From the NCBI GenBank assembly GCA_030248295.1, contig JASANH010000944.1, positions 90,434-154,433 on the forward strand: 64,000 nucleotides of DNA, in the 5' to 3' direction. Positions 23,701 through 36,885 of the stretch are shown in pieces. Under the pieces are notes generated by a model, which was not told the DNA's origin, made no database searches, and saw nothing but the letters and a program-made list of their open reading frames with translations. Position numbers and translations under genes: made by a program. Within the stretch, counting starts at the first letter, position 1. Each line of letters starts with the position of its first letter. Source of the DNA: Mesodorylaimus sp. YZB2_4. Lineage: Eukaryota > Nematoda > Enoplea > Dorylaimida > Dorylaimidae.

Positions 23701-24652
23701 CATTTTTTTCCCAGGGATCTGATGTTTTTAACAATAGGCAGTAATATTACTAGTCTATTACGGCCTTAGATGGGCATTACAAAAGCTAAGATTACAATAA
23801 ACTGGCTTTTTATGAATTGTAAAATAATTGTTTTATGTGCTATGTATGTGCTATTTACTATGTGCTATGTGGCGCAAAAAAAGCAATCATAGCTAGCAGC
23901 TGGAGACAGTGGCTGGTGGACGCCTTATAGGAGCAATATTATGCGCGGATATACCCACTCTTGTAATAAACGGATAGAGCGTAGGCTAATATGAGCGTAT
24001 AAAGGACAGTCTAGAAAACGGTTTTTTCCATTCGCCGCGGCGGTCAATAAATTTATGCCGGCCGAGCAAGCAAGGCGTGTGCCATCCGTTGGGCGTCGAG
24101 GGATTGGCTAGGGCGCACTCCTTTTCCAGGCCTAGTGTCACAAATGAGCTCCTATAGACGACTGTCTTGGTCGGCGGATACTCGACACGTGTCCTTATTT
24201 CTAAAGGCTCTTGGTCGATAGCGACCCCGAACCGTGACTGCTGACTGCCACCCTTTTAAATCAGTGATGAGGACCTATGGCCATTTTGTACGCCCTCTTC
24301 ACACCCACTTTAGCTATGATGAGAGAATGCTCTCTTTTTCATCAATTTCCGTTTTACTCCAGCCACTACGAATCTGACGCAACCAGGAGTGAACGTTCGA
24401 CTTGAAGCTGTTGCTAACCGGACCCACGTGCCAACGACAATCGCAGTCCCAGTCAATACTCGATGTGAACTGGCATTTATACTGGCTCATGAAAATAGCT
24501 CAGTCTTTGTTAACTAGCAACTCATTTTCATACATTCTCGTATTTCTAAACTATTGATCGATCCGTGCATTTGGGTGGTGCATCATCAATAAACCACGAG
24601 CGATTCTCAATTTCTCACCGCCGCCAGCTGGCCCCTGAGTAACACGTAAATC
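20789..24652. other. Gene-poor stretch upstream of gene C
   Basis: About 3.9 kb with no supported gene. A 205-codon plus-strand frame at 22218-22835 and a 137-codon minus-strand frame at 21320-21733 were inspected and not recognised. A palindrome-like core similar to that at 7086 occurs near 24043-24067. Confidence 0.4.
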
Positions 24653-24665
24653 ATGGCTGCCCGAG
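24653..24665 (+). other. Possible short first coding exon (orphan)
   Basis: ATGGCTGCCCGAG is followed at once by the splice-donor consensus GTAAGC. Together these look like a short initiating exon (Met-Ala-Ala-Arg), but no matching downstream exon could be linked in frame. Chance occurrence is quite possible. Confidence 0.2.
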
Positions 24666-27600
24666 GTAAGCCTCCAACGATGATAACTAAACAGCGCCCA
24701 CTTTCCATTTCCTATTCATTTTCGCATCTATAAATGTACTTTTCTATCATTTTCGCACACTTTTAGATTTGAGCTCCCACAAAGAAGATAAATTACTTTC
24801 TCCTGTCTAATGAAGCTTATTCAAGAATAAGACCTGAAAAATTCTTCGTTAGCTGTCCGTTTTAATATTTTTTCTCCGCTTGGATGAACACTTCTCATTA
24901 GGTACTTACATAATTTTCCATACAGTCGGCCTTGTCTTCAACGAGTAAAAAATTGGCCAAGACTATTTGTGGATAAAGATTCAAGTAAAGCCGGTTACGC
25001 GCCAAAATATTTTGAAAGTCTATCTTCGTGTATCGTACAAAAATGCATGTGTTGGCATCCAGTTGCATGCCTCGCCCCCGCCATTTTAACCGTTGTTTAG
25101 AAAAATAACTAGAAACCCTTAGGGGCGCGGAAAGTCTATACATAACTTAATTTTTCCCTCCCTCTTCCAAAATACACACCGAGCATAATAGTTGATGAGC
25201 GTGTTTCATCATCTAACCAACTTGGCATACTGAAATTTGAAACTGTTGATCAAGCGGGCTATTGTTGAGGGTCGCTTTTCCTTGCGTGGCATCTCATTAT
25301 TTGATGTTTTTTTTCAAATGAACCCCACTTACACTAAAATGAGCTAGACCATAAATTGAAGAAATAGTATCTTTTATTGTGCCATGTTCTATGACCGGTG
25401 CTTACAGTCAGAGAGGATGGTTTTCTTTAAACGTTTGCCAGCTCTACTTTTTTGTGATGGCGCATTTTAGCGCACACGAGTTCCCTGCTGCTGCAATGGA
25501 TACTCTCGCCTATAAATTCTCAATAAAATGGAGAAATACGCTGCTATCTTCGTGGCCTATCGACTTGCTCAGCCCGAACCCCCTTCCTGAGCCAAGGAAA
25601 GAATCATCTGTCATCCTCTTACGAGGACACCTAAGCATCCAAGTTGGCGTTGTGTTTACTCCCTTCTAAGGGCCGGCTCTCAAGTAAGGAACAAAGTAGA
25701 TAGCTTCTGCCTCGATCGTCTTCGCATCGATCATCGAGGAGAAGATAGCCTTTTTCAGTCAACAACCTTTTCCGCTCCGTCGAAAATTAGGTGCCGCGTG
25801 AGAATCCAAGGATGGCCCGGGGGACGGGCAGTCGTAATAGAGTGTCAAGACCGTGGTTGCTGGTGATGAGGAACTGGGAAGGGATGTCTACAATTTGTCA
25901 AAGTCTGTTCGTATTTTGATCTTCTTACTAATTTATGTCAGGCCCACGCCTTTTCGGAAGCGCACTGGCTATCAGCGAGTATCTAAAATCGCTAGATATC
26001 TTATGATTATGTCTCTTAGACACTGCTCTTAAGACGGTACAAAATGAGGGCGTGAACCGAGATCATGGAGTAATCGAAAATGGATGAAAGACAGGAAGTG
26101 AGAGGTCCTTGTTTTATTCTGCGTACTTTTATGCTGATACTGTAGTGGGTACTTGCTGTTTGTACAACCTGAGCACTTCCTGAATTAATTAACTCAAAAG
26201 AGCCAGACAAAGTCTCCCATGTTTTGCTGCTTGTTGTCGGTGTTCTTTGCTCTCCCTCTCCATCAGTTTTGGATGGTTAGTCTCTTGGGATTAGGGCATA
26301 ATTTGGTCGATCCACGAAGCCAATTAGGTACTTGATTTATTTTCACCTCTTTTTTCTTCGTGCTTGTTTTGCCATTCCACTAAACGTGGGCATGCGCGCT
26401 CGAGGGTAAAGGGCCCCCCCCCCCTGTCAATGCGCACTGCCTAACTGCCAATGTCTCATGGCCGGTGCTAACAGGTGGAGAGAATGGTTCTAGATTTGTT
26501 AGGTTGCGAGCTTTTGTATCGGGTGCACCACAAAGAACTATACTTGGACTTTTTAAAAATCCACTCGTCAGTTAGCTCAGTTTTTTGACGAGCATCAAAA
26601 TATATCATTTTATTCAGCGTCCAGATCATCGTACATACCTAAATTTGCATTTGGGTGTTGGCCATAGATATCCTGTATGGCAAAAGTTTAGGGATCTGTG
26701 AGTGCCATATTGCAGTTTGAGGAATCACATGAGAGGGTCATGACTTATTACAGTTGTAAGAAACGTTAACTAGTTGTACCACACCTTTCAGTGCGCTAGT
26801 TCAGGGGACCGTACCACCTCTCCGAGGCCATGGCCAGGCAGGAGACCAAGAGGGTAATGAGGTCGAGTGACTGGTTTGGTTTGCTCGCATCGGCTTAAGA
26901 CTGGACTTCAGTTCCTGACCTGAACTGCTCTGCGAGCCCTTGAAGCCTTTAGTAATCTGTGAGAACCTGCCCGTTGTGTTTCTGCCTTGGCATCTTAGAG
27001 AGCTACAATACAGTATGTGCACGGTACCTGTTCTGGGATGGACGATATACCTGCGTGCAGCACTGTACGTATAGTGTGCAATTAGTAGTGCTATTATAAT
27101 ACCCATGCGGGGCATACCGCCATTTCGTTGAACGCTGTATAATCATAGGGTTATCATAGGGGGCATCATATATACTTCAACTACTTGTATATGTCTACAG
27201 TACATGTACCCGTGTGCCAACCATGATATACCTATAGGTGAAAGTGCTAACAAGTGCCATCGATGCATTGCAGATCCATCATCCGCTTGACAGAATAGAT
27301 GTGAAGAGAGCCATATGCAATGATCAAGGAGGATGCATCAGGAACTGAGCATACTTGGCAGACCACTCCTTTCGGGGCGGACTGTTTCAATTGGTCACGT
27401 CCAGAGCTGTGACATGCGACAGGTGTGTGTAATTGTGCAGCTTATAGCATTAAAAATGCTTATTTTGCCAAATATGAATTTAGGCAATTTTCCGCAATAA
27501 AAATATAGCAGACCTGAGCAATATGTACAGGCTGCACCTGTTATGTTATACACATTGTTTGTATGAGTGACATGCGCGTAACACTCACTCGGCCTATGCC

Positions 27601-28005
27601 TAATGCAATGCATTTTCAATCAACTTGCCGCGGCCAGCGGTCGAGGCTACTCCTCTTACCTGTTTACCGCGTTATGCGTACACATCAGCCAAAATTTCGT
27701 GTGGCCAAATATGACCCATTGTCTTACAGTGTCCGCCTGCCGGACAGCATGTTTTCGTGCCGGCGAATAGGTTTTTGTGTACTGTGTGGGTTCTGTGACG
27801 TCAATCAAACAAATGGTGTGCGCTTTCGAGTTGGCCGAGCTGACTTTTTAGTTTGACGTCAAGGCCTTGGACTCGATGTGGCGTGTCTGTAGTGCCGGGG
27901 AGGACAGGCGACAAATGGACAAACCTAATCACCAAAAGGAATCTCCATATTTGCCTATTCCCACTTGTACACTTTCTGTCTGTGCATTATTGGCATGCCA
28001 TTCAG
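24666..28005. other. Gene-poor stretch
   Basis: About 3.3 kb with no supported gene. A C run of 11 occurs at 26414-26424. Confidence 0.35.
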
Positions 28006-28116
28006 GTTAGGGCGGGTGAAGGAAAAAACACAAGCGCGCTAGTCGAGCAGCTGGCCAGGAAACGAGTATTGGCTTTCTTGAGGCAGAAATATGCTGCAGA
28101 GGAAGCAAAAAAGTAA
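28006..28116 (+). other. Orphan exon candidate (unrecognised protein)
   Basis: A 36-codon frame beginning VRAGEGKNTSALVEQLARKR and ending EEAKK then TAA follows a good acceptor (tgccattcag). Its composition (Ala, Lys, Glu, Arg, amphipathic helix-like) looks protein-coding. The stop codon overlaps a donor consensus (AA then GTAAGAG), so it could be an internal exon instead of a last exon. I could not link it to a start or identify the protein. Confidence 0.25.
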
Positions 28117-28878
28117 GAGCATTGATAAAAATTTTTCCTCTTCTCTCAAAACGACGCAAGAATTTTGCCTCTCTGCCCATTTCGTCAAATTGGAATGGTT
28201 GGTTTGGTTAATATCGTAAAATTCATTTCATTCTCCCCTGGGCTCCCTTTTTTGAGTAGTAGGTGCACGGGCAGTTTCTTGTGTACACAGTATTAGCAGT
28301 GGATACGTAGGCTCGTCGAGGGAGCCATCTTCTTGCCGACTCGTTATTATTCGGAGGCCGCCCAAGGAGCTTTTCCAGACATGGTGGACGAGGACAAGAT
28401 GGACGACGTTTATCCCAATCACCTAGTCTCTTCTCTCATCAACCATCATCCGCATTGATGACGCGTGTGCCCGCTCCCCGTGCGTTCGCTCCTTGCGAGG
28501 ACTTGGATGAGAAACGGCGAGCGAGCCGTGGCATGTGGGTCCGAGAAAAAAAGTTCCTCCACATTATGCTCTAGTCTGGTCACGTCCACGTTCAAGCCTT
28601 GTCTTATGCCCGAGTCCTTTAGAGGAAGTTCAGTTTAGTGCGCCTAGGCCACCTGACCGAGTGGCTATTGATGGTTTTCTACCTCGGGCTCTCACGCTAT
28701 TGGGGAATTTCGTTCAGTGACGTTAGGTTGATTTGTACCAATGGGAGTCTTCAAATGAGCAAATTACTCAAGGTATGGGTTTTGCTGGGTAGGAGTGCCC
28801 GAGGTGACCATTATTTTATACCACTTACTATCGGTGAGGTCCAAAATTAGCCTTTATTGATTTTATGAGAGACTCTCG

Positions 28879-29078
28879 ACTGGTTTTTCCAACTTGACTG
28901 GGTTGGTATGCGACATGTCTAATTTGCTAATCCCGTACTTGCCACTCCACTTTACACTGCTCAGAATGCCGCAGAGTCCACCCTGTTCTGAAGCACACAT
29001 ACAGAAGGCGCATCGCTGCAAACCATACTTAACTGGTTTTCCCAACTTGACTGGGTTGGTATGCGACATGTCTAATTT
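28879..29078. repeat. 47-bp direct repeat pair
   Basis: Copies at 28879-28925 and 29032-29078 agree at 46 of 47 positions (core aacttgactgggttggtatg) and are separated by 106 bases. This near identity implies a recent duplication or concerted copying. Confidence 0.8.
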
Positions 29079-29375
29079 TTAGCCGTTTTTAGCAAAGATT
29101 TTCTGAATTTCAGTGTTTTCAGCACTTATTTTGCGCTCTGCGCTGTAAAGTTTCCTTCATCGCTATATCCTACATTGTAGTCAGATCCCCGAAATTGGCA
29201 ACCTTCCAAAGGCCGAGTCATTTCAATAACCCCTCTGTTACAATATCCGTTCTTGCGCAGGTGCCTTAGAATGTGACCAAATTGCACGCGGTAGTACTTG
29301 TTCAAGTGTCGAGTGGCACTGTCTCCTTTTGACATTCTTGCTTCTTGTGACAGCCCCACGTCCTATTAGTTGACC

Positions 29376-32300
29376 ATGACAAACATCCACTCAAGGCATT
29401 CAATTTTAGGATCGACTCTACCTTATGGCTTATCTAGCCGCACGCCTCGGCGTTATTCGGATACGAGCAATTTGAATGCTGCGGTTGTGGTGGTTGCCGA
29501 ACCCATATCCACATCGACAGCCAGCCTCTCACGATCTGGAGAGCACGACCAATTCGTGCACCCTGTTATCTCGGAACCGCCACAAACAGTAGAGCCTCTT
29601 CTCGGACTTTCTGGCGAACACACACCAACCGAGCCAGATATGGGGGCCGTGTACATTCTACTCGGCTGTCTAGCCGTATCCGGACTAGTGGTCTTGGGCA
29701 TACTGGCCTATTGCACGTCGTACTGTTGGCGAAAACGGTGTTTTAATGGTCGTCGGACTGTGCCGTCCATCAAAATCTCAACGAGCGTCGAAGATGGCTA
29801 TATGGCCTTGAAACAGATTGGTAAGATTTTCCAAATTACTCCTCTTGTTTGTGCAAAATAACAGGCTTCGCTGGGATTTCATGCTCATGTCATGGCGGTT
29901 GAGAATTTTTCAGCTATTTCTCCAGTCTATTTTTAGTACATCCTGCTAAAAATCAGACTAGCTGGAATTAGAGCCAACTTCGACAACCTTCGTACTGGCT
30001 TCGTATTTATTACTTTGCCCGACACCCCCTTTTATGAAATTTTTCAACTCAGATTTCACAATGTTGAAACTTGATTTCCTATGCTGCTAGAATCAGTTCG
30101 GGAATCACCCGCAGCTAACATAATGTCTTCTACATTCGTCCTTGTTCCTCATGGCACAACCAGACAGACTGAAGAATTTCCATTTAGTTCTTTCCGTTTT
30201 ACAGTTTGCCAAGATTTCAAGTCTGGGTCAATATGAGAAACAGAAAATAAAAAAATTAGGAAATGTACTGGAAATGTACTGCACTGGAAGGTACTTGGAA
30301 ATGTTTTCCGATTTCAAAAAGTCGAGGCAGTTTTTTGCAAATCTCAATAGGCTGTATGCAAAAAGAGCTTCCCTGATCGTGAGTGCGACCTGTCTCACTC
30401 CTGAATCTAAAGACTGCAACCCACTGGCAAGAAATCTGATTTAATAATGACGAACAAATAATGAAAAATCATAGCAGAAAAACCGTCACAAGTTTTTACT
30501 GATGTTTTTTTAATTTTGTGAAGAAGTCAAAGGGTAACATAAACATTAAAAAAATATTCTCCCGTGGACGGGGTTGGCGAACAGCGGGAGCAAAGTGCAA
30601 GTTTTTATGCAAATCGATTTTAGCAGACTTGCCGCAAACAGTCCAAGAAGGGAGGGCGAGACGACTGGATCGATTCTAATTTATTTAATGCCGATAAGTT
30701 GTCAATACGAACTCGGCCAAGATTCTAGCAAATGTGAGCGAGGGCGTTTCTGGAAAACTAATCAGTTTCAGTTTGTTTTTTTCAGTAACTGTTGCGTTGA
30801 CGTTTCCGTTTTGTTAATTTGCTGGCCAGCAGATAGGGGATACTTTCTGAGCTGAGGATTTTGCAGTCCCGATAACGCATCTTTCTCGATAGGAGTCAGG
30901 CTTTTTTCTGCTGCGATTAAGTGTTATCTGAGATATTTCTGACTACTGCCACCTTCTGAAACCATATTTCACTTACTACCTTCAAAAAAGGGATTTTCAG
31001 CTCACTCTGTAGGACTGATTTATTCCTTTTTCCAAGGGTAGGTTGGTCACATTACTGTAGGATCTTGCCTGCCTTTCTCTTCCATTATTGTGTGAAATAT
31101 AGTTTCAGATAAGGGCATCCTTGGTGCAGACGACTCCCCTGTGAAAACAAAGCCGCAAATTTGCATTTTCGTCAGAGGCAGGCTAATCAGCACGCCTAAC
31201 TGAATAAATTTTAAAAAACCATTCGTTTGGACAATGTTTGTTAAAAATCTAACGGGTCGCTATGAAAACTGAAAAACTGAAAAGCTTTAGTCATTCGCAA
31301 ATTTGTATTCAGACGATGATGAACTCTATTGAAAATGTGCAAATAACGAGCCCTCCCTTTCAAAAAAATTCAGTTTCAACGATGACGCAAAAATTTCAGG
31401 CGATTCCTGCTGGAAAACGAATGGTCAGGGTTTAGGCACTGACAGCAGTAGTAAGCAAGAATGCTTTCTTTTCAGGAATTTAAAAGTGCTAGTTTATGTT
31501 TCTTACGCATGGGCCCACATTAAAGTAACACGCAGTCGGAAACTTGGAAAAACAGTAGCTCGTGTTTTTGTATTTTGCAGAAGTCTCAAAAGGCTTGCTT
31601 GATGGGGCGTGCTCTATTCCTGCTTTTATGAGGATTATACTAGACATAAAATAGCGATTAAAAAAAACAGTTCAGTAGAAAATATTCATAACGAAAGTGA
31701 TACCTGATATACTCGTACACCCGCAAAATGTGTGGGAGGATCCTAGGAAGGTTTCCTGGTGGGAGGGCTCACTCGGTGAGAAGTAGTAAGCAACACTTTT
31801 AGAATAAATCGCTAGCTCGAAGAAGTTTTTCAGGGGCAAATGTTATCCGACGATACAGTAAATTCTGAAAATTGCACAGGATAAAACATGCTATATCTGG
31901 TACATCAATTTTTAGCGGATGCACCAGTCATTCAACCTGTTTCGGCGCATAGCACTGCTCCTTCTTTTGGAGGGACCGACACAAGGATCAAAATGTTCCT
32001 TCCGCCATTTTCATGGCGTTCATGTCTCGAAATTTTCTGTGTTGGGTCATTATCCCAACCTTATCGTTAGCCTAGAGGAAAAAATTTCCGTTACGAGCGC
32101 ATCAAAACTTAAGAAAAAATTATTGATCAGTAACTAAAGGTCTCGGTTTTTTCTCCAAAAAAAAGCTCCGGAACATAGGATAGACGATATCTCATTAAAC
32201 TGATTGTCCTTCTTCCGGCCCGTTGGGCAATGAACCGAGCGAAAAACATGGTGCCAACTATTCCGTGTCTATTAGTCAATCGGCTCGTTGAAATGTCGAC

Positions 32301-35300
32301 GCCACCATTTCCGCCCCCTTTTTCTTCCATGCATAGAATCTCTCAAAACGGCAGCTCTTTCGAAAAAGGACTCGCAACCACTCTCTTTTCCCGACAAAGA
32401 CCAGTCCCCTCCCCGAGCGCGCCATCAGAACTCCCCCTTTTGGATGGCAGCGCTCAGAAAAAAGCCATCCATCCACGGTGTTGTGTCATTTGTGTCCGGA
32501 CATTGACTGGTTGCTAGCATTGCCGAGTTGTTTTGTCAAATTTCGTTACTCCGCATCATTAGCTCGTTCGGCGGCCGTTTCTCTTTCCAAGGCTCCATTC
32601 CATTTACTCAGAGTCTGTCTGCCACTGCTCATCCATCCATGCCGAATATATTTCAAAGATTAGTGTCTAACCTTGTCTTCCATTGGTCAGGCATGAACGG
32701 CCAGCCCAAAGTGGTGGTCACCACGGCCGATGAGCAAACGTCCATCGTATATCAGCAACCATCTCGGCCCAGTCTGCCCACCTCAATTTCCTTGAATTTG
32801 GCGCATCGTGCAACGGTCGAGCCTCTGAGGACGTCGGCCGATAATGACACGGGTGGCTACCAGCAGTCCACCACTCGATATTACAATAAGCATCATCGAC
32901 GGCACAGCGGCAGTCGAAGGAAACACTCCCATTTCGAACACTCGATCATGAGTTCGGCTACTTTCAATGGCACCGTTCTAAGTTTATCCTCATCCAAAGA
33001 TGCGGGGCGACTCATTCATCGCGGTGAGCAGAATGGACGACCAATCGCCGCACGAACCAATTCTGAAACACTAGATCCGTTATCGGACGAAATCGAGCGC
33101 CGATCGATCCTGCATTATGACATTGGGTATTACGAGAAAAGTCACACAGGCTGTATCAGAGGCACCTTGACATTCGCCCTACGATACGACTATATTCATC
33201 GGGTGCTTATGGTACACTTGATCAGAGCTAGCCATCTTACTGACAAGGTAAGCTCGCATTTCGCATGCCAAGTTTTTTATCTCAAAAAAAGTGCTGATCA
33301 TGGTGCCCAGTCTTAGCTGAACTTTTGATTTGAATTTCCCATGCAAGCACGATGCAGGGTCGAAATTGATACAAGTGATGCTTTCTAACCGCGGTAACAA
33401 AAGTTTAGTTTAGGTGGTTAAAAAAATTGGGCGGAGCCTTTTATGACAGCTGCAGTCCATTATACAGGTTTATTTGACATCTCAATGTGGTTACTGCGCT
33501 CAGCTTGCAATGTCTTTTGCCATCATCTACAGTAGGATATATCGATTACAAATTATAGCTTTGTGCAACCTGAGGGCCATATCTTATAAAAGTTAGTCCG
33601 CATACAACCTTTCAAACGAATGCAAGTGGGTTATAATCTCCCACTAAAATAGAATTATCATGCCAAAAAAATATTTCGAATTCCCACTTTCCCACTTCCC
33701 ACTAGAATGCGTCATGTGCTGGTCAAAGAATCTTCATTTTGGATTTGCGTGCAATGGGAAATATATCACGCAACACTATCATGCGATGCCAGATCAGAGT
33801 TAGTCTATGTGGTGAACGCGGTCGATATGCACTAGCAACTCGTCTACTGTACTTATTTGGCTAGAAGTACGCAGTACCCTTATGAAAATATTACAAAATT
33901 GCGAATGTTCGCGTCGTGGCTCGTCCAATCCATTGTTTGAGAATCGCGTCTAGGTATCTGCAGCAGAGAAATAAGAATAATAAATAAGAATAAATAAGAA
34001 TCTGGGGCATTTATTTATTTCTTCCCCCGTTTAGCAGCAAAATCTCGTTTACCTGGCAATGCTGACAGCTGAGATTCTCTCATCTGTTGTCAGTGTACTA
34101 AGGGCACGATCCGCGAACAATAGACTGCGGCCCACACAACGAATTTGTGTGACTCCTTACTGGATTCATTCTTATTAATTAATAACGGCCAAGCCATAGT
34201 CCCAAATTCTATTTCTTCATGCGCGATGTCGCAAGGATCTAAAGCGGTATATACTGCGTGGGCAGTCCCTCACTTCCCCTTTTTATGTTTTGCCTCACCC
34301 CCCCCCCCTTCCCCCCCAAACGCATGAATGCACACTCGAGGGTGTAAAAGCATATTTTAGACCAATTGTTTCACCCGGCCGCGATTCGAACACTCGTGGG
34401 AAAGCGCGCACCCAGCGTGAGAGACATACTGTACCCCGAACCCGCAGGCTAGATGCAGATGAAGAGCATAGCAATTACGATTTGCAGCAACACCAGCTGT
34501 GGCCATTTGGAAAGATGCTCCTACTTTAACTATAGACGGCATATTAGCATACGAGTTCACATATGTACCTACTGTATACTGCTGGCATACCTGCTATCTC
34601 GATTACGCACTAACAGGCACATTGCGAAGTGAGTCAATTCGTATCCCATCAGCGTTTAGTTAGGGTCTTTGGCTATCAAAGAAACTGAAGTGCTGCTAGC
34701 CTTTTCTTTTAGGACCATTCCGCGATCTCTTTGGATCCATATGTGAAAATGTATTTATTACCAGAAAGGAGATATCATTGCAAGACCAAAATATACCGAA
34801 AAATATTTGACCCAGAGTTCAATGAAATGTTTTCATTCGACGCGCCCTACACAAGCCTTTCGTCCAGGATGCTGCAAGTGAGGCCAAGAATGGGTTGTCT
34901 GGTCTTCCTTTCTCCCAAGTACACATTGTCTAGTGGGTTAAAAACCTTCGCCAATCAAGGTTTCGGCAAGACTGGCCGACTAAATTTTTTGCCACCCTTT
35001 GTTTTTCCTTGCACACGTGGAACCAATCTGTTGAGAAGTGTTCATAGTACGGCTGCCTATTACAGTAGGAAGTCCTCGTGTGTTAGGCCTATGCAAGTGC
35101 CTAACAGGCTGTCAAGCACCTCATTATCTACGGGGTTGGTCTAGACGGTCCAACCAAACTGATTTCATTCATTCTCAGAACTTCCTGTTTTCCATGCACC
35201 TCTAACCGCATTTCTTTGTTTACAGTTCACCCTTTATAATTATGATCGATTCACGCGGCACGGCCTGATTGGCAATGTAATCATGCGTGATTTGTTCGAA

Positions 35301-36377
35301 AAATCTGATTTGCACGCCTGGACCGAATATACTATGGCCATTATCGGGGATAATGTGAGTTGAACAATTTGGGATTTTCAATCCAATTTTTGCAGAGTTT
35401 TGGTTCTAGGAAAAAGACGACTACGGGGATTTGCTTTTGTATTTATCGTATGACCCGAATGATGCAAAATTAATAATTTGTGTGGCGAAAGCGTGTAATT
35501 TACGACCAATGGATATCACTGGTGCCTCAGGTAAATTTTCATACCTTAGCTTTGCAGGGCGTGCAGAAGAGTTAGCCATGGTTTTGATATTCTCCATTAT
35601 AAAATATAGGTTCTCTATAATATTTAGCGCGCGACAGGATTTGAGCACATTCGCACTGTAATCTACATTTTAGCAGTCGCACTTTGCCCCTCTCCAGATC
35701 AACCCAGGGGTTTCTCTAGTAAGTACATCCAATGAATGACGCAACATGCTTTCGACTCCTTCGAAGCCTAAAATCTGCTTAACACAGCCTTTGCCAGAGT
35801 TTTCTGCTTTCTGCACTCGTTTTTGCGAAATTCATCACAAAAACCTCGATTTGGAGGTCCTCGCTTCTTCTTGGACGTTTTCACGTGTTTTCTGCTGTAA
35901 CATTTTTTAAAAACCAGTAACATGTTTTAGATCCATACGTGAAGATGATTCAATTGCAAGGGCGACGACGCGTAAAAACTCGTAAAACTACGATGAAACG
36001 CGCCAATTTGCACCCAGTCTACAATGAAATGCTAACATTCGATTTACCAGAATCACAAATCGGCAATACAAGTATTTTAATCAAAGTCATGGACTGGGAC
36101 AGGTATGAAGTGGTCCTTTGTTTCTGTACTTTTAGTGCTCGACTATGCTCGTCCATTTATCGGATAAATGTTAAACGATATTTTACCAGGTTTACTGCTT
36201 TGCAGAATCGGCCACGACGATCTGCTGGGCTGCTGCATTTTGGGCAGCGAGAGTCCAACAGCAGAAGGAAGGGAGCATTGGCGGCAATGTTATCTGCGTC
36301 AGAGCGATAAACCCGTCGGAATGTGGCATTCGTTGTTGGCCGATGTGCCCGAAGGATACACCAATATCACCAAATAG
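29376..36377 (+). CDS. Synaptotagmin-like membrane protein with two C2 domains, seven exons
   Basis: Exons: 29376-29820, 32691-33247, 34713-34877, 35226-35354, 35410-35530, 35931-36102, 36206-36377; 586 aa. Synaptotagmins sit on vesicles or plasma membrane and couple Ca2+ to exocytosis. An N-terminal lumenal part of about 90 residues is followed by one membrane segment (91-113) ending in Cys-rich CTSYCWRKRCF (likely acylated). A long Ser/His/Arg-rich linker follows (about 114-290), then C2A (about 295-430) and C2B (about 436-575) with the family's C-terminal W-H-S-L. C2B keeps all five Ca2+-binding aspartates (MDITGASDPYVK; MDWDRIGHDD). In C2A the loop 3 acids are partly lost (YNYDRFTRHG in place of YDFDRFSKHD). 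All introns are GT-AG and in frame. The subfamily is not assigned. An in-frame ATG upstream of exon 2 could start a shorter form. Confidence 0.9.
29821..32690 (+). other. Large first intron of the synaptotagmin-like gene
   Basis: A 2870-bp intron with no further coding exon that I could support. Just before exon 2 the frame stays open from about 32528. An ATG at 32640 would add residues MPNIFQRLVSNLVFHWS ahead of exon 2, suggesting a possible alternative, soluble N-terminus. Confidence 0.5.
34320..34440 (-). mobile_element. tRNA-derived SINE fragment in intron 2 of the synaptotagmin-like gene
   Basis: On the minus strand GTGTTCGAATC matches pol III box B. It lies downstream of TCTCACGCTGGGTGCGC, which is shared almost exactly with the element near 57270-57390. 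The two copies identify a dispersed family with a tRNA-like anticodon-arm segment. Confidence 0.6.
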
Positions 36378-36669
36378 AATGTAGACAAACACTTCTTGTC
36401 TTATACTGTAGATACGATGCGGGTTTAGTATAACCCGCGTGTGCAACTAATATTCCAAAGGCTATAATCGCGTGCGACATCCCTGGACTTATGCTATGTC
36501 TAAAAAGTAGCTATGTGCATGTTTGAAATGTGATAGTTACATTGTTTGAGGGGCTACTATGTGCATATTGTAGAAAAATTGGCCAGCACTAGTCGATATC
36601 TGTTCCAGCAGGTGAAAATACTGTAGTATGACGGGCTCCTGGTGGTGAGTGGGCGTATTATGACAGAAC

Positions 36670-36675
36670 TTTATT
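36670..36675 (-). terminator. Candidate poly(A) signal of the myosin heavy chain gene
   Basis: AATAAA on the minus strand, about 380 bases after the myosin stop codon. Confidence 0.4.
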
Positions 36676-36879
36676 AGGCTAATCCAAGTCAATGAAATCT
36701 AAGTATTTCACGAATCTAATTGGACAACAAAACAAACCAGGTCTAAAGCTTCTCGCTCACCAAAATCGTCCAAGAAACTACAAAAATTAACGCTGTCATA
36801 AACTTTTTCAGAGAGTAAATATATTTAAACCATGCGTCCTAAATCAAACAATTTTTGAAACAGCCATAATCACGCGCGC

Positions 36880-36885
36880 AATAAA
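36880..36885 (+). terminator. Candidate poly(A) signal of the synaptotagmin-like gene
   Basis: AATAAA on the plus strand, about 500 bases after the stop codon. Confidence 0.4.
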
